Shown: one piece after another, positions 17,217 through 27,693 of the stretch
Layout of the letters: each line of letters begins with the position of its first letter
How positions within the stretch are numbered: position 1 is the stretch's first letter
DNA from: Pseudomonas entomophila
GTDB taxonomy: Bacteria > Pseudomonadota > Gammaproteobacteria > Pseudomonadales > Pseudomonadaceae
Length of the DNA stretch: 64,000 bases
Reading direction: 5' to 3'
Assembly: GCF_013523125.1 (NCBI RefSeq)
Contig: NZ_JAAMQJ010000019.1
Location: 1 to 64,000 of the forward strand
The notes under the pieces: model-generated
Database searches by the model: none
The model's input: the letters and a program-made list of their open reading frames with translations, nothing else
Told to the model about the DNA's origin: nothing
Made by a program: the position numbers and the translations under genes

Positions 17217-17780
17217 TCATCGGGGCATCAGGGGCCAGCGCTGTTGCAGTGCCAGGTTCAAGGCCAGCACGTTGACCACCGGCGGCCCGACCCACGGCGT
17301 GCGCACCTGCTGGCGCACCAGGGCGTCCAGCACGGCGGCGTCCAGGCCACGGGCCGCGGCGATGCGCTTAACCTGCCACAACGCAGCGTCCGGCGGAAGG
17401 TCCGGGTCCAGGCCGCTGCCGGAGGTGGTCAGCAGGGCCAGCGGCACCGGCCCCTCGCCCTGCCCGCTCAGGCGCCTGGCGTCGTCCTGCAGGCGCTGGC
17501 GCAGTGCGGGGTGGGTGGTCGCCAGGTTGCTGGCGGCGCTGGCGACCGTGGCGAAGGCCCCCGCCGAAGGCCGGGGCTGGAACCAGGCATCGCCGGTGAA
17601 CGCCTGGGCGATCAGGGTCGAGCCGAGTACCTGGCCCTGGGCGTCGCGCACCAGGCTGCCCTGGGCCTGCTCGGGGAAGGCAAGGCGCCCGATGGCACCG
17701 ACCAGCAGCGGGTAGGCGACCCCGGTCAGCAGGATCAACGCGGCCAGGAGGCTGACGGCGGGACGGAGCACAGTGTTCAT
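17217..17780 (-). CDS. kdpC: potassium-transporting ATPase KdpC subunit
   Basis: 187 residues with one N-terminal transmembrane helix ([19 protein letters not shown]) and a periplasmic domain containing [30 protein letters not shown] and the [20 protein letters not shown] segment. KdpC stabilises the KdpFABC complex. It starts ten bases after the kdpB stop. Confidence 0.95.
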   Translation of the reverse strand: MNTVLRPAVSLLAALILLTGVAYPLLVGAIGRLAFPEQAQGSLVRDAQGQVLGSTLIAQAFTGDAWFQPRPSAGAFATVASAASNLATTHPALRQRLQDDARRLSGQGEGPVPLALLTTSGSGLDPDLPPDAALWQVKRIAAARGLDAAVLDALVRQQVRTPWVGPPVVNVLALNLALQQRWPLMPR

Positions 17781-17790
17781 GAAGCGTTCC

Positions 17791-19851
17791 TCAAACCAGG
17801 TGAAGGGCAGTCAGCGTCAGGTCGATCAGCTTGATGCCGACGAACGGCACCAGCAGCCCGCCCACGCCGTAGATCAGCAGGTTGCGCCGCAGCAGGCTGT
17901 TGGCGCTGGTGGCCCGGACCCGTACGCCGCGCAGCGCCAGCGGGATCAGCGCGACGATGATCAGCGCGTTGAAAACGATGGCCGACAGGATCGCGCTCTG
18001 CGGGCTGTGCAGGTGCATGACGTTGAGCACGTCCAGCTGCGGGTAGAGGCTGGCGAACAGGGCCGGCAGGATGGCGAAGTACTTGGCCACGTCGTTGGCC
18101 ACCGAAAACGTGGTCAGTGCGCCGCGGGTCATCAGCAGTTCCTTGCCGATGCGCACCACGTCCAGCAGCTTGGTCGGGTCGCTGTCCAGATCGACCATGT
18201 TGGCGGCCTCGCGCGCGGCCTGGGTGCCTTCGTTCATCGCCACACCGACGTCGGCCTGGGCCAGCGCCGGGGCATCGTTGGCGCCATCGCCGCACATGGC
18301 CACCAGCCGTCCCTGGCCCTGCTCCTGGCGGATGCGTTCGAGCTTCTTCTGCGGCGTGGCTTCGGCGATCACATCGTCCACCCCGGCCTGGGCGGCGATG
18401 GCGGCCGCGGTCAGCGGGTTGTCGCCGGTCACCATCACCGTGCGGATGCCCAGCTGGCGCAAGGCCTCGAACCGCTCGCGGATGCCCGGCTTGACCACGT
18501 CGGTCAGCTCGATGGCGCCGATCAGCCGGTCGTCGCAGGCCAGCAGCAAGGGCGTGCCCCCGGCCTGGGCGATGCGCTCGACCTCGCGCGCCAGGCTCTC
18601 GGGCAGGGCCGCCCGGGTGCTGCCCAGGTACGCCAGCAGCGCGTCCACCGCGCCCTTGCGGTAGCGACGGTCGGCCAAGTCCAGTCCGGACAGGCGCGTC
18701 TCGGCACTGAACGGTACCGGCGTCGCACCTTGTGGCTGCGGGTGACGCGCCACGCCCAGTTGCTCCACGTAGGTCACCACCGACTTGCCCTCGGCGGTGC
18801 CGTCGCCCAGCGAGGCCAGCAGGGCGATGTCGGCCAGTTCGGCCTTGCTAACCGACGGCGCGGCGTACAGGCCAGTGCAGCGGCGATTGCCGAAGGTGAT
18901 GGTGCCGGTCTTGTCCAGCAGCAGCACGTGCACGTCACCGGCCGCCTCCACGGCGCGTCCGGACTTGGCGATCACGTTGAGCCGCACCAGGCGGTCCATG
19001 CCGGCGATGCCGATGGCCGACAACAGGCCGCCGATGGTGGTCGGGATCAGGGTCACCAGCAACGCCACCAGGAACAGCAGCGGCAAGGCGCCCCCGGCGA
19101 AGACGGCGAACGGCTGCAAGGTCACCACCACCAGCAGGAAGATCAGCGTCAGCCCGATCAGCAAGATGTCCAGGGCGGTCTCGTTGGGCGTCTTCTGCCG
19201 ACGGGCCCCTTCGACCAGGGCAATCATGCGGTCAAGGGTGGATTCCCCGGGGTTGGCGGTGATGCGTATCAGCAGCCAGTCGGAAACCAGCCGGGTATTG
19301 CCGGTGACCGCGCACCGGTCACCCCCGGACTCGCGAATCACCGGCGCCGACTCCCCGGTGATGGCGGCTTCGTCGACGGCAGCGATGCCGTCGAGCACCT
19401 CGCCATCGCCGGGGATCAGCTCACCGGCCTCGACCCGCACCACATCGCCCTGGCGCAGCGTGGTCGCCGAGACCGACTCGAAGGTCCCCTGGGCGGTGCG
19501 GCGGCGGGCCTGCAGGTCGACGCCGCCCGCCCGCAGGCTGTCGGCGCGCGCCTTGCCACGGCCCTCGGCCAGGGCTTCGGCGAAATTGGCGAACAACACG
19601 GTGAACCACAACCACAGGGCGATCTGGAGGCCCACCGACAAGGGCACCGCGTCGTTGGGCAGCAGGCACAGCAGCGTGGCGAACAGCGCCGTCACCGCGA
19701 CCACCAGCATCACCGGCGAGCGCCGCAACTGACGAGGGTCGAGCTTGACGACGGCTTGCCACAACGCCGGGCGCCACAACGCCGACAGGTGGGTCCGGGC
19801 CACGGGCACGACAGGGGCACCCTGGCGGGCAGGTTCTACGGGCAGGTTCAT
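17791..19851 (-). CDS. kdpB: potassium-transporting ATPase KdpB (P-type ATPase subunit)
   Basis: 686 residues. Phosphorylation motif DKTGTITFG, actuator motif [16 protein letters not shown], nucleotide-domain [19 protein letters not shown] and about seven transmembrane helices mark the P-type ATPase that powers high-affinity K+ uptake. Two starts are possible: an ATG overlapping the kdpA stop (19863) and the MNLPVEP start used here, which has GAGG at correct spacing. The frame stays open much further upstream through kdpA, but that part is out-of-frame kdpA sequence. Confidence 0.94.
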   Translation of the reverse strand: MNLPVEPARQGAPVVPVARTHLSALWRPALWQAVVKLDPRQLRRSPVMLVVAVTALFATLLCLLPNDAVPLSVGLQIALWLWFTVLFANFAEALAEGRGKARADSLRAGGVDLQARRRTAQGTFESVSATTLRQGDVVRVEAGELIPGDGEVLDGIAAVDEAAITGESAPVIRESGGDRCAVTGNTRLVSDWLLIRITANPGESTLDRMIALVEGARRQKTPNETALDILLIGLTLIFLLVVVTLQPFAVFAGGALPLLFLVALLVTLIPTTIGGLLSAIGIAGMDRLVRLNVIAKSGRAVEAAGDVHVLLLDKTGTITFGNRRCTGLYAAPSVSKAELADIALLASLGDGTAEGKSVVTYVEQLGVARHPQPQGATPVPFSAETRLSGLDLADRRYRKGAVDALLAYLGSTRAALPESLAREVERIAQAGGTPLLLACDDRLIGAIELTDVVKPGIRERFEALRQLGIRTVMVTGDNPLTAAAIAAQAGVDDVIAEATPQKKLERIRQEQGQGRLVAMCGDGANDAPALAQADVGVAMNEGTQAAREAANMVDLDSDPTKLLDVVRIGKELLMTRGALTTFSVANDVAKYFAILPALFASLYPQLDVLNVMHLHSPQSAILSAIVFNALIIVALIPLALRGVRVRATSANSLLRRNLLIYGVGGLLVPFVGIKLIDLTLTALHLV

Positions 19852-19859
19852 GGCAGGCC

Positions 19860-21554
19860 TCATCGCGCGACGCTCAGATGATCGGCCACCGGCCCCAAGG
19901 CCAGGGTCGGCAGGAAGGTCAGGCCGCCGACCACCAGCAAGGTGACGGTCAGCAGCACCACGAACAGCGGTCCGTGGGTCGGGAAGGTGTCCTGGCCGGC
20001 CGGCGCGGCATGCTTGGCCGCCAGGCTGCCGGCCAGGGCCAGCACCGGCAGGATGTAGCCGAAGCGGCCGATGAGCATCGCCAGCCCCAGCAGCAGGTTG
20101 TGCGGCGTGCTGTTGGCGTTGAAGCCGGCGAAGGCCGAGCCGTTGTTGGCCGTGGCCGAGGTGTAGGCGTAGAGCAGCTCGCTGAAGCCGTGCGGCCCGG
20201 GGTTGGTCAGGGCCGCGTCGATGCCGGGCAGGCTGGCGGCGAGGGCGCCGAGCACCAGCACGCCGACCGGCATCACCAGCAAGGTCGCCACCAGCAGCTT
20301 GACCTCGTGGGCGCCGAGCTTCTTGCCCAGGTACTCGGGCGTGCGGCCGATCATCAGGCCGGCCAGGAACACGGTGATCAGCACGAACAGCAGCATGCCG
20401 TAGAGCCCCGCGCCGACGCCGCCGAAGACCACCTCGCCGAGCATCATGTTGACCATCGCCACCAGGCCGGTCAGCGGGTTCAGGCTGTCGTGCATGCCGT
20501 TGACCGAACCGTTGGAGGCGGCCGTGGTGACCACCGCCCACAGGCTGGTGGCCAGGCTGCCGAAGCGCGCCTCCTTGCCCTCCAGCGGCGCGGCGGCCTG
20601 GATCAGGCGCGGGTCGAGCCCGGCCAGCGGCTGCGCCTCCGCCCACAACGCCACCCCGCCGCCCAGGCACAGCAACAGCAGCATGGTGGCGAAGATCGCC
20701 CGGCTCTGGCGCAGGTCCTTGACGTAGTGGCCGAAGGTGAACACCAGGGCCGCCGGGATCAGCAGGATCGCCACCAGCTCGAACAGGTTGCTCCAGGCCG
20801 TCGGGTTCTCGAGGGGGTGGGCCGAATTGACCCCGAAGAACCCGCCGCCGTTGGTGCCCAGCTGCTTGATCGCCACCTGGCTCGCGGCGGGCCCCATCGG
20901 CAGGTGCTGCAGGGTGCCCTGCACGGTGTGGACCTCGACATAGGGGGCCAGGTTCTGCGGTACGCCCTGCCACAGCAGCAGCACGGCCAGCAGCAGGCTC
21001 AGTGGCAGCAACCCGTACAGGGTGGCACGGGTCAGGTCCGCCCAGGCATTGCCGACGGTGCTCGCCGAGCGACGGGCGAGGCCGCGACACAGGGCGACCA
21101 GCACGCATAAGCCGGTGGCAGCGCTGACGAAATTCTGCACGCCCAGCCCGAGCGCCTGGCTCAGGTAGCTCAGCGACGCCTCGCCACTGTAGGCCTGCCA
21201 GTTGGTGTTGGTGACGAAGCTGACCGCGGTATTGAACGCCAGCGCCGCGTCCAGGCCTGGCAGGCCCTGGGGGTTGAGCGGCAGCCAGCCCTGCAGCATG
21301 AGCAGGCCGAACAGCGCCACGAACCCGGCCAGGTTGAACGCCAGCAGGGCGATGGCGTAGCGCTGCCAGCCCTGCTCCTGCTGCGGCTGGACACCGGCCA
21401 GGCGGTAGCAGCCGCGCTCGATCGGCGCCAGCAGCGGGTGCAGCCAGGTGCGCTGGCCTTCCATGACCCGGTGGTAGAAACGGCCCAGCCAGGGCGCCGG
21501 AAGGATCACCAGCAGCAGGAACAGGCCGATCAGGACGATCTCATGACGGTGCAT
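19860..21554 (-). CDS. kdpA: potassium-transporting ATPase KdpA (channel-like subunit)
   Basis: 564 residues with about ten membrane helices. KdpA is the K+-translocating subunit of the KdpFABC pump, related to Trk/Ktr channels. Selectivity-filter-like loops are visible as [53 protein letters not shown] and [17 protein letters not shown]. It begins three bases after the kdpF stop and ends overlapping the upstream of the two possible kdpB starts. Confidence 0.96.
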   Translation of the reverse strand: MHRHEIVLIGLFLLLVILPAPWLGRFYHRVMEGQRTWLHPLLAPIERGCYRLAGVQPQQEQGWQRYAIALLAFNLAGFVALFGLLMLQGWLPLNPQGLPGLDAALAFNTAVSFVTNTNWQAYSGEASLSYLSQALGLGVQNFVSAATGLCVLVALCRGLARRSASTVGNAWADLTRATLYGLLPLSLLLAVLLLWQGVPQNLAPYVEVHTVQGTLQHLPMGPAASQVAIKQLGTNGGGFFGVNSAHPLENPTAWSNLFELVAILLIPAALVFTFGHYVKDLRQSRAIFATMLLLLCLGGGVALWAEAQPLAGLDPRLIQAAAPLEGKEARFGSLATSLWAVVTTAASNGSVNGMHDSLNPLTGLVAMVNMMLGEVVFGGVGAGLYGMLLFVLITVFLAGLMIGRTPEYLGKKLGAHEVKLLVATLLVMPVGVLVLGALAASLPGIDAALTNPGPHGFSELLYAYTSATANNGSAFAGFNANSTPHNLLLGLAMLIGRFGYILPVLALAGSLAAKHAAPAGQDTFPTHGPLFVVLLTVTLLVVGGLTFLPTLALGPVADHLSVAR

Positions 21555-21557
21555 GGG

Positions 21558-21647
21558 TCACGTCCGGTCGGCGCGCAGCAGCGCGATCAGCAGGTAGATG
21601 AACAGGGCCATGGCGGCCAGCAGGGACAAGACTTCGACGGGGCCCAT
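21558..21647 (-). CDS. kdpF: KdpF small membrane subunit
   Basis: A 29-residue, single-helix protein (MGPVEVLSLLAAMALFIYLL followed by IALLRADRT). It matches KdpF in size, composition and place, immediately before kdpA. AGGAG lies six bases before its ATG. KdpF is a lipid-like stabiliser of the pump complex in the inner membrane. Confidence 0.9.
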   Translation of the reverse strand: MGPVEVLSLLAAMALFIYLLIALLRADRT

Positions 21648-21698
21648 GGGGTGCTCCTGACAGGGCGAGGGACAGGCCTGCAGTATTCGGGCGAGGGA

Positions 21699-21738
21699 CG
21701 TAAAGGATCGATTGCCAAGCGTGGGCGTAGGCGTAAAG
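21699..21738 (-). promoter_or_regulatory. kdp upstream region with paired CTTTACG repeats
   Basis: On the minus strand CTTTACG occurs twice, at 21732-21738 and 21699-21705, starts 33 bases apart (about three helical turns), 50-90 bases before kdpF. This could be a KdpE site, but the repeat is short and the core promoter is not obvious. The remaining gap to the divergent esterase gene (to 21881) shows nothing else. Confidence 0.3.
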
Positions 21739-21881
21739 TTTTCGTAACGAGGGCCAGAAGAGGCGTCTGCGCCAACGGGTCTTTGCATTTGCAATCCGCT
21801 GCGTTTTACGCGAGCGTGCCCGTCGCACAGCCCTGAATGCCACGCTGGCGTTGGCGCTTCTTCACCCCATGAGCGTATTCG

Positions 21882-22778
21882 ATGAGAGCTTCCCTGTTTT
21901 CCCTGGCGCTGTCGGTGGCCCTGGCCGCCGTCCTGCCGAGCGCCCTGGCGCAACCGACCCCCGGACAGCCGATGGAGGCTTCAGTGCTGCAGCGCGACGA
22001 CCTGGCCTACCGCTTCAGCACCCTGACCCTGGACGCCGTCGACGGCCAGCGGCACTACCAGCTGTGGATCGGCATCCCGAAACGCCCGGCACCGGCGGCG
22101 GGTTACCCGGCCCTGTGGATGCTCGATGGCAATGCCGCGATCGGGGCGCTGTCGCCCGAGCAACTGGACGGGCTGGCCGCCGGGCAGGCGCCGGTGTTGG
22201 TCGCCGTCGGTTATCGCACCGAAGCGCGCATCGACCGCGAAGGCCGGACGCGGGATTACACGCCATCGGTCGAGGGCCTGGCGCAGCAGCGCGATCCGCT
22301 CACGGGCCTGCCCAGCGGGGGCGTGGAGGCCTTTCTCGACCTGCTCGCGCAGCGCATGCGCCCTGCGGTGAGCCAGCGCGTGCCACTCGATCCACGGCAC
22401 CAGACGTTGTGGGGCCACTCCTATGGCGGGCTGGCCGTGCTGCATGCCCTGTTCACGCGGCCTGGCGCCTTCACCGACTACGCGGCGGCCAGCCCTTCGC
22501 TGTGGTGGCGTCAGGGGGCAGTGGTGGCAGCGGCGACCGGGCTCGAGCAGCGCCTGGCCGGGCAGCATCCTCGGCTGTTGCTGATGAAAGGCAGCAGCGA
22601 GGGTGTGCCACCGGGGCAGGTGTCGATGGCCGATGCCGAAACGGGCGCGAGACGGCTGGAGGCGGCGTTGGCGGAGGCGCCGGGGGTGGCGGTGCAGTCG
22701 AAGGTGTTCGAGGGGCTGGGGCATGGGCCGATGTTGCCGGCGTCGCTGGGGTATGTGGTGGAGCAGCTGTCGCGCTGA
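21882..22778 (+). CDS. periplasmic alpha/beta-hydrolase, siderophore-esterase-like
   Basis: 298 residues beginning with a clear signal peptide (LFSLALSVALAAVLPSALA, cleavage before QPTPG). The nucleophile elbow is GHSYGG with Ser 180, and a C-terminal His lies in GLGHGPML (His 281). The layout fits the esterase D/IroE/PfeE group of periplasmic esterases (PF00756-like), some of which cleave ferric enterobactin. No siderophore receptor or synthesis gene is adjacent, so the substrate is open. It is divergent from kdp. Confidence 0.72.
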   Translation: MRASLFSLALSVALAAVLPSALAQPTPGQPMEASVLQRDDLAYRFSTLTLDAVDGQRHYQLWIGIPKRPAPAAGYPALWMLDGNAAIGALSPEQLDGLAAGQAPVLVAVGYRTEARIDREGRTRDYTPSVEGLAQQRDPLTGLPSGGVEAFLDLLAQRMRPAVSQRVPLDPRHQTLWGHSYGGLAVLHALFTRPGAFTDYAAASPSLWWRQGAVVAAATGLEQRLAGQHPRLLLMKGSSEGVPPGQVSMADAETGARRLEAALAEAPGVAVQSKVFEGLGHGPMLPASLGYVVEQLSR

Positions 22779-23008
22779 GGATGGAAGGCGCGGATGACTG
22801 TCTCTTGGATCGGCTGCGGCACGGCGTGGCACCGTGCAGGCTGATGCAGCGGCCCTTGCACCGCGATTGGACCCGCAGGGCCATGCCTTTCAACGTCTTT
22901 ACCTGAAACGATGTGGATCACATTGCTGGTCTGGCAGAGCGGTTCAACCCCCTGCGTGGGAGCAACTGTCTTTTTCTACTTGGTACATGCCTGACCGCAT
23001 GGGCTGAT
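22779..23008. other. intergenic gap with a degraded REP
   Basis: No gene is seen. About 22843-22883 resembles a decayed family-A REP (GCAGCGGCCCTTGCACCGCGATTGG), and GTGGGAGCAACTGTC near 22956 resembles one end of the BIMEs that follow. Confidence 0.45.
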
Positions 23009-23075
23009 GTGTGGGCTTACCCGCGACGCAGGCGGCGCCCGACAGGGCCCTATCGCTGGCAAGCCAGCTCCCACC
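23009..23075. repeat. BIME-like inverted repeat, copy 1
   Basis: GTGTGGGCTTACCCGCGACG at one end and CGCTGGCAAGCCAGCTCCCAC at the other, around a GC-rich centre. It is about 67 bases, of the P. putida GTGGGAGC type. The second copy begins 110 bases later. Confidence 0.7.
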
Positions 23076-23118
23076 CAGACCTCTGCAGCCGTCGGTGTAG
23101 GCATGGCTGCGCAAGCAG

Positions 23119-23185
23119 CTTGTGGGGGCTTGCCCGCGATGCAGGCGGTGATGGACCGGACGCTATCGCGGGCAAGCCCGCAGGA
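23119..23185. repeat. BIME-like inverted repeat, copy 2
   Basis: TTGTGGGGGCTTGCCCGCGA at one end and TCGCGGGCAAGCCCGCAGG at the other, around a 30-base centre. It is the same family as 23009-23075. The stretch 23186-23440 after it holds no gene or further repeat that I can identify. Confidence 0.75.
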
Positions 23186-23444
23186 GGGCTGCGCTTGCCT
23201 GTACCATGCCGGTGACTCTATGGATGCAACAATGACCCTATCCTGGTGCTTTTTCCAAAGACGTTGAAAGGCCTGGCCTGCAGGCGCACAAAAGCCGTCG
23301 ACACGGTAAACCATGGTCAACCGCGCAGAACACCACCTGTCTCTCCGACGTCGAGCCTGCTGGCCAAATGGCGTCAGGCCGCGGGTCTGACCACGCCAGG
23401 TTCCCCGCCCTGCGATGCCCTCCCAAGGTCGTACACCTCCCGCC

Positions 23445-23475
23445 TTGCCATCCGGGTACCTGCCTGGGGTATGCT
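23445..23475 (+). promoter_or_regulatory. candidate promoter before the FMN riboswitch
   Basis: TTGCCA (23445-23450) and TATGCT (23470-23475) with a 19-base spacer, ending six bases before the riboswitch helix P1. The long spacer weakens it, but the position is right for ribB. Confidence 0.4.
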
Positions 23476-23480
23476 TGCCC

Positions 23481-23616
23481 GGTCTTCAGGGCGGGGTGCA
23501 ATTCCCCACCGGCGGTCAGTCGACAGACGAGCCCGCGAGCGCCTTGGCCATGCCAAGGGTCAGCAGATCTGGTGAGATTCCAGAGCCGACGGTCATAGTC
23601 CGGATGAAAGAAGGCG
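23481..23616 (+). ncRNA. FMN riboswitch (RFN element)
   Basis: The conserved RFN core is readable in order: CTTCAGGGCGGGGTGCAATT, CCCCACCGGCGGT, a variable arm containing AGCCCGCGAGCG, GTCAGCAGATCTGGTGAGA, TTCCAGAGCCGACGGTCATA and GTCCGGATGAAAGAAGGC. It binds FMN and represses the downstream ribB gene when flavin is plentiful. A terminator hairpin follows directly. Confidence 0.97.
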
Positions 23617-23620
23617 TCAG

Positions 23621-23657
23621 GCGAAGGTCCCCCTGGGCCTTTGCGCGCGCGTTTTTT
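23621..23657 (+). terminator. riboswitch expression-platform terminator
   Basis: GCGAAGGTCC pairs with GGGCCTTTGC, followed after a short GCGCGCG by TTTTTT, five bases past the RFN core and 38 bases before ribB. This is the likely FMN-dependent attenuator. Confidence 0.75.
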
Positions 23658-23695
23658 GCTCGCCCCGAGACGTTCATCTCAACGAGGAGCGTTTC

Positions 23696-24349
23696 ATGTC
23701 CACTTCGCACCACACGCACTACCCCAACGTCACCGCCGCCCTTGCCGCCTTCCGTGCCGGCAAGCCCGTGCTGTTGCTCGACGACGACGATCGCGAGGAC
23801 GAGGCCGACATCATCGCGGCCGCCGAAAACATTTCGCTGCAGACCATGGCCATGATGATCCGCGACTGCAGCGGCATCGTCTGCCTGTGCCTGGACGAGG
23901 CCACCGTCGATGCGCTGGCGCTGGCACCGATGGTCCAGCACAACCAGGCCCGTCATGGCACCGGCTTCACCGTGACCATCGAGGCGGCCGACGGCATCAC
24001 CACCGGCGTCTCGGCCCAAGACCGCATCACCACCATCCAGGCCGCGCTGGCCTCCAGCGCCAGCGAGCGACACATCGTCAGCCCGGGCCACGTGTTCCCG
24101 CTGCGCGCACGCGATGGCGGCGTGCTGACCCGCCGCGGCCACACCGAGGGCTCGGTCGATCTGGCACGCCTGGCCGGCCTGCGTCCGGCGGCGGTACTCT
24201 GCGAGCTGATGAACCCCGATGGCAGCATGGCCCGTGGCGAGCAGGTGGCGGCATACGCGCGCCAGCACGACCTGCCGGTGCTGACCATCGAGGAGCTGGC
24301 CCGCTATCGCCTGGCCCTGCGCGCGCGACAGGCCGACGCAGTGGCGTAA
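23696..24349 (+). CDS. ribB: 3,4-dihydroxy-2-butanone 4-phosphate synthase RibB (riboswitch-controlled)
   Basis: 217 residues, a stand-alone DHBP synthase converting ribulose 5-phosphate to DHBP and formate for riboflavin synthesis. The acidic loop reads [10 protein letters not shown] (29-38), where most family members have DDEDRENEGD. The [30 protein letters not shown] and [16 protein letters not shown] blocks are intact. GAGGAG precedes the ATG. It is under the FMN riboswitch and is a second DHBP synthase beside the ribBX gene at 31774. Confidence 0.94.
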   Translation: MSTSHHTHYPNVTAALAAFRAGKPVLLLDDDDREDEADIIAAAENISLQTMAMMIRDCSGIVCLCLDEATVDALALAPMVQHNQARHGTGFTVTIEAADGITTGVSAQDRITTIQAALASSASERHIVSPGHVFPLRARDGGVLTRRGHTEGSVDLARLAGLRPAAVLCELMNPDGSMARGEQVAAYARQHDLPVLTIEELARYRLALRARQADAVA

Positions 24350-24427
24350 GGAGTACCTGGGGCGTTTGCTCACCCCGCCCCGCTCTGCTAGTGTCGCGGC
24401 GTTCACCACAGCCACGAGACAGCCGCC

Positions 24428-24670
24428 ATGGCCCGTAAAAAAGCGTCCATCGATTTCGAGCAATCCCTCGCCGCGCTGCAAGCGCTGGTAGAACGCCTGG
24501 AAAACGGCGAGTTGTCGCTCGAGGATTCGCTGGTCGCCTTCGAACAGGGCATCAGCCTGACCCGTGAATGCCAGGGCGCGCTGTCGCAGGCCGAGCAGAA
24601 GGTGCAGATCCTGCTCGAGCGCGACGGCGCGCTGGCGGCCGAGCCGTTCGACGCGGAACCGACGGCATGA
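24428..24670 (+). CDS. xseB: exodeoxyribonuclease VII small subunit
   Basis: 80 residues, normal for XseB. The pattern [20 protein letters not shown] then [19 protein letters not shown] and QAEQKVQIL is the family signature of a small helical bundle. XseB joins several-fold with XseA to form exonuclease VII; xseA is elsewhere. Its stop overlaps the ispA start in an ATGA, giving the common xseB-ispA-dxs order. Confidence 0.95.
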   Translation: MARKKASIDFEQSLAALQALVERLENGELSLEDSLVAFEQGISLTRECQGALSQAEQKVQILLERDGALAAEPFDAEPTA

Positions 24671-25554
24671 TCGCCGCCTACCAGGCCAAGTGCCAGGCCC
24701 AGGTCGACGCGGCCCTGGAGCCGCTGTTCCAGGCGCCCTCGCCCGAACTCGAGCGGCTCTACGCCGCGATGCGCTACAGCGTCATGAACGGTGGCAAGCG
24801 GGTCCGTCCGCTGCTGGCCTATGCCGCCTGCGAAGCGCTGGGCGCCGAAGGTCAGCGCGCCAACGGTGCGGCCTGCGCGGTGGAGCTGATCCACGCCTAC
24901 TCGCTGGTGCACGACGACCTGCCGGCCATGGACGACGACGACCTGCGCCGTGGCCAGCCGACCACCCACAAAGCTTTCGACGAAGCCTGCGCGATCCTGG
25001 CCGGCGACGGCTTGCAGAGCCTGGCCTTCAGTGCGCTGCTCGACCCGCGCCTGAACACCCAGGACGCTGCCACCAGCCTGGCCATGGTCCGCGCCCTGGC
25101 CGAGGCCGCAGGTTCGGCCGGCATGGTCGGCGGTCAGGCCATCGACCTGGGCTCGGTGGGCCTGAAACTCGACCAGCAGGCCCTGGAATACATGCACCGG
25201 CACAAGACCGGCGCGCTGATCGAGGCCAGCGTCCGTCTCGGCGCCCTGGCCAGCGGTCGGGCCAGCGCGAGCCAGCTGGCGTCGCTGCAGGCCTACGCCC
25301 AGGCGATCGGCCTGGCCTTCCAGGTGCAGGACGATATCCTCGACATCGAGAGCGATACGGCGACCCTGGGCAAGCACCAGGGTGCCGACCTGGCCCGTGA
25401 CAAGCCCACCTACCCGGCGCTGCTGGGCCTGCCGGCGGCCAAGGCCTATGCCGTGGAACTGCGCGACCAGGCCCTGGTCGCACTGGAAGGCTTCGGCGAG
25501 TCTGCCGAGCCGCTGCGGGCGCTGGCCTGCTACATCGTCGAGCGCCGTCACTGA
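24667..25554 (+). CDS. ispA: farnesyl diphosphate synthase
   Basis: 295 residues. IspA condenses IPP with DMAPP and GPP to make farnesyl diphosphate for ubiquinone and undecaprenyl carriers. The first Asp-rich motif is [14 protein letters not shown], the second DDILDIESD, and GGKRVRPLL lies near the N-terminus. The start [12 protein letters not shown] overlaps the xseB stop by four bases; the longer in-frame extension is out-of-frame xseB sequence. Confidence 0.96.
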   Translation: MIAAYQAKCQAQVDAALEPLFQAPSPELERLYAAMRYSVMNGGKRVRPLLAYAACEALGAEGQRANGAACAVELIHAYSLVHDDLPAMDDDDLRRGQPTTHKAFDEACAILAGDGLQSLAFSALLDPRLNTQDAATSLAMVRALAEAAGSAGMVGGQAIDLGSVGLKLDQQALEYMHRHKTGALIEASVRLGALASGRASASQLASLQAYAQAIGLAFQVQDDILDIESDTATLGKHQGADLARDKPTYPALLGLPAAKAYAVELRDQALVALEGFGESAEPLRALACYIVERRH

Positions 25555-25675
25555 GCCACGCGTTCCCTCGCCCCGGCACCGGTTGCCGGCCGGTCCTTGG
25601 AGTCGCTGGCAAAATGGGCAGTTGTCCTTCAATGGGGTAAACTGCCGCCACTTCACACCTATAACGATTCGCCTG

Positions 25676-27574
25676 ATGCCCACGACGTTTCAAGAGATTC
25701 CCCGCGAACGCCCGGTCACGCCCCTGCTGGACCGCGCCGACACGCCCGTCGGCCTGCGCCGGCTGGCCGAAGCCGACCTGGAGACCCTGGCCGATGAATT
25801 GCGCCAGGAGTTGCTCTATTGCGTCGGTGAAACCGGTGGGCATTTTGGCGCCGGCCTGGGCGTGATCGAGCTGACCATCGCCCTGCACTACGTCTTCGAC
25901 ACGCCCGACGATCGGCTGGTGTGGGACGTCGGCCACCAGGCCTACCCGCACAAGATCCTCACCGGGCGGCGCCAGCGCATGCACACCCTGCGGCAGAAGG
26001 ACGGCGTCGCCGCCTTCCCGCGCCGGGTCGAGAGCGAGTACGACACCTTCGGCGTCGGGCACTCGAGCACCTCGATCAGCGCCGCCCTGGGCATGGCCAT
26101 CGCCGCCCGCCTGCAGAACGACCCGCGCAAGTCGATCGCGGTGATCGGTGACGGCGCGTTGACCGCCGGCATGGCGTTCGAGGCGCTCAACCACGCCCAG
26201 GAAGTGGACGCCGACATGCTGGTGATCCTCAACGACAACGACATGTCGATCTCGCGCAACGTCGGCGGTCTGTCCAACTACCTGGCCAAGATCCTCTCGA
26301 GCCGGACCTACACCAGCATGCGCGAGGGCAGCAAGAAAGTGCTCTCGCGGCTGCCGGGTGCCTGGGAAATCGCCCGGCGCACCGAGGAGTACGCCAAGGG
26401 CATGCTGGTGCCCGGCACGCTGTTCGAGGAGCTGGGCTGGAACTACATCGGCCCGATCGACGGCCATGACCTGCCGACCCTGATCGCCACCCTGCGCAAC
26501 ATGCGCGACCTCAAGGGCCCGCAGTTCCTGCACGTGGTCACCAAGAAGGGCAAGGGCTTCGCGCCTGCCGAGGTCGACCCGATCGGCTACCACGCCATCA
26601 CCAAGCTGGAACCGGCCAACGCGCCGCCCGTCGCGCCGCGCAAGGCGACCGGGCCGAAGTATTCGGCGGTGTTCGGCCAGTGGCTGTGCGACATGGCCGC
26701 CGCCGATACGCGCCTGGTCGGCATTACCCCGGCCATGAAGGAAGGTTCCGACCTGGTGGCATTCAGCGAGCGCTACCCCGAGCGCTACTTCGACGTGGCG
26801 ATCGCCGAGCAGCACGCCGTCACCTTGGCGGCCGGCATGGCCTGCGAGGGTGCCAAGCCGGTGGTGGCGATCTACTCCACCTTCCTGCAGCGTGGCTACG
26901 ACCAGCTGATCCACGACGTGGCCGTGCAGAACCTCGACGTGCTGTTCGCCATCGACCGTGCCGGCCTGGTGGGTGAAGACGGCCCGACCCATGCCGGCAG
27001 CTTCGACCTGTCCTTCCTGCGTTGCATCCCCGGCATGCTGATCATGGCGCCGAGCGACGAAGGCGAGCTGCGCAAGATGCTCAGCACCGGTTACCTCTAC
27101 GAAGGCCCGGCGGCGGTGCGCTACCCCCGCGGCAACGGCCCGAATGCCTTGATCGGCGGCGACCTGGACCCGCTGGAGATCGGCAAGGGCGTCGTTCGCC
27201 GCCAGGGCAAGGACGTCGCGCTGCTGGTGTTCGGCGTGCAACTGGCCGAGGCGTTGAAAGTGGCCGAGACGCTGGACGCCACCGTGGTCGACATGCGCTT
27301 CGTCAAACCCCTGGACGAGGCTCTGATCCGCGAACTGGCCGGCAGCCATGCGCTGCTGGTGACGGTCGAGGAAAACGCCATCATGGGCGGTGCGGGCGCG
27401 GCGGTCGGCGAGTTCCTGGCCCGTGAGGCGCTGGTCAAGCCCTTGCTGCACCTGGGGCTGCCGGACCTCTACGTCGAGCACGCCAAGCCGGCGCAGATGC
27501 TGGCCGAATGCGGCCTGGACGCTCCCGGCATCGAAGCGGCCGTGCGCGCGCGGATGGCCTTGCTCGGCCTCTGA
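25676..27574 (+). CDS. dxs: 1-deoxy-D-xylulose-5-phosphate synthase
   Basis: 632 residues. This thiamine diphosphate enzyme makes DXP from pyruvate and glyceraldehyde 3-phosphate, the first step of the MEP isoprenoid pathway. Visible motifs are [35 protein letters not shown], the ThDP-binding [15 protein letters not shown] with [16 protein letters not shown], and the transketolase-like C-terminal domain ([10 protein letters not shown]). The start [13 protein letters not shown] is by family comparison; the frame is open into ispA, but that part is not dxs. ThDP riboswitch features were not seen upstream. Confidence 0.97.
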   Translation: MPTTFQEIPRERPVTPLLDRADTPVGLRRLAEADLETLADELRQELLYCVGETGGHFGAGLGVIELTIALHYVFDTPDDRLVWDVGHQAYPHKILTGRRQRMHTLRQKDGVAAFPRRVESEYDTFGVGHSSTSISAALGMAIAARLQNDPRKSIAVIGDGALTAGMAFEALNHAQEVDADMLVILNDNDMSISRNVGGLSNYLAKILSSRTYTSMREGSKKVLSRLPGAWEIARRTEEYAKGMLVPGTLFEELGWNYIGPIDGHDLPTLIATLRNMRDLKGPQFLHVVTKKGKGFAPAEVDPIGYHAITKLEPANAPPVAPRKATGPKYSAVFGQWLCDMAAADTRLVGITPAMKEGSDLVAFSERYPERYFDVAIAEQHAVTLAAGMACEGAKPVVAIYSTFLQRGYDQLIHDVAVQNLDVLFAIDRAGLVGEDGPTHAGSFDLSFLRCIPGMLIMAPSDEGELRKMLSTGYLYEGPAAVRYPRGNGPNALIGGDLDPLEIGKGVVRRQGKDVALLVFGVQLAEALKVAETLDATVVDMRFVKPLDEALIRELAGSHALLVTVEENAIMGGAGAAVGEFLAREALVKPLLHLGLPDLYVEHAKPAQMLAECGLDAPGIEAAVRARMALLGL

Positions 27575-27693
27575 AGCCGGCCCCGCTCGGGGCCGAGCGC
27601 TGACAGGGACGCCTGCACCGCGGGCGTCTCTCCTGCCTGATCGTCTGTCGACGGGGTCATTGCCAGCGGGCGCAGCCGCCCGGGCCGGACGCC

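Noticed and set aside
14643..17834. 1063-codon plus-strand open frame opposite kdpD and kdpC
   Set aside because: Shadow of high-GC coding sequence; no domain or ribosome binding site.
25555..25675. sigma-70 promoter or ThDP riboswitch before dxs
   Set aside because: TATAAC is present but no -35 fits, and no conserved riboswitch sequence was found; dxs may be read from the xseB-ispA transcript.
27575..27693. hairpin GACGCC...GGCGTC between dxs and ribA as a terminator
   Set aside because: The stem is short and has no T-run in either direction; not strong enough to list.
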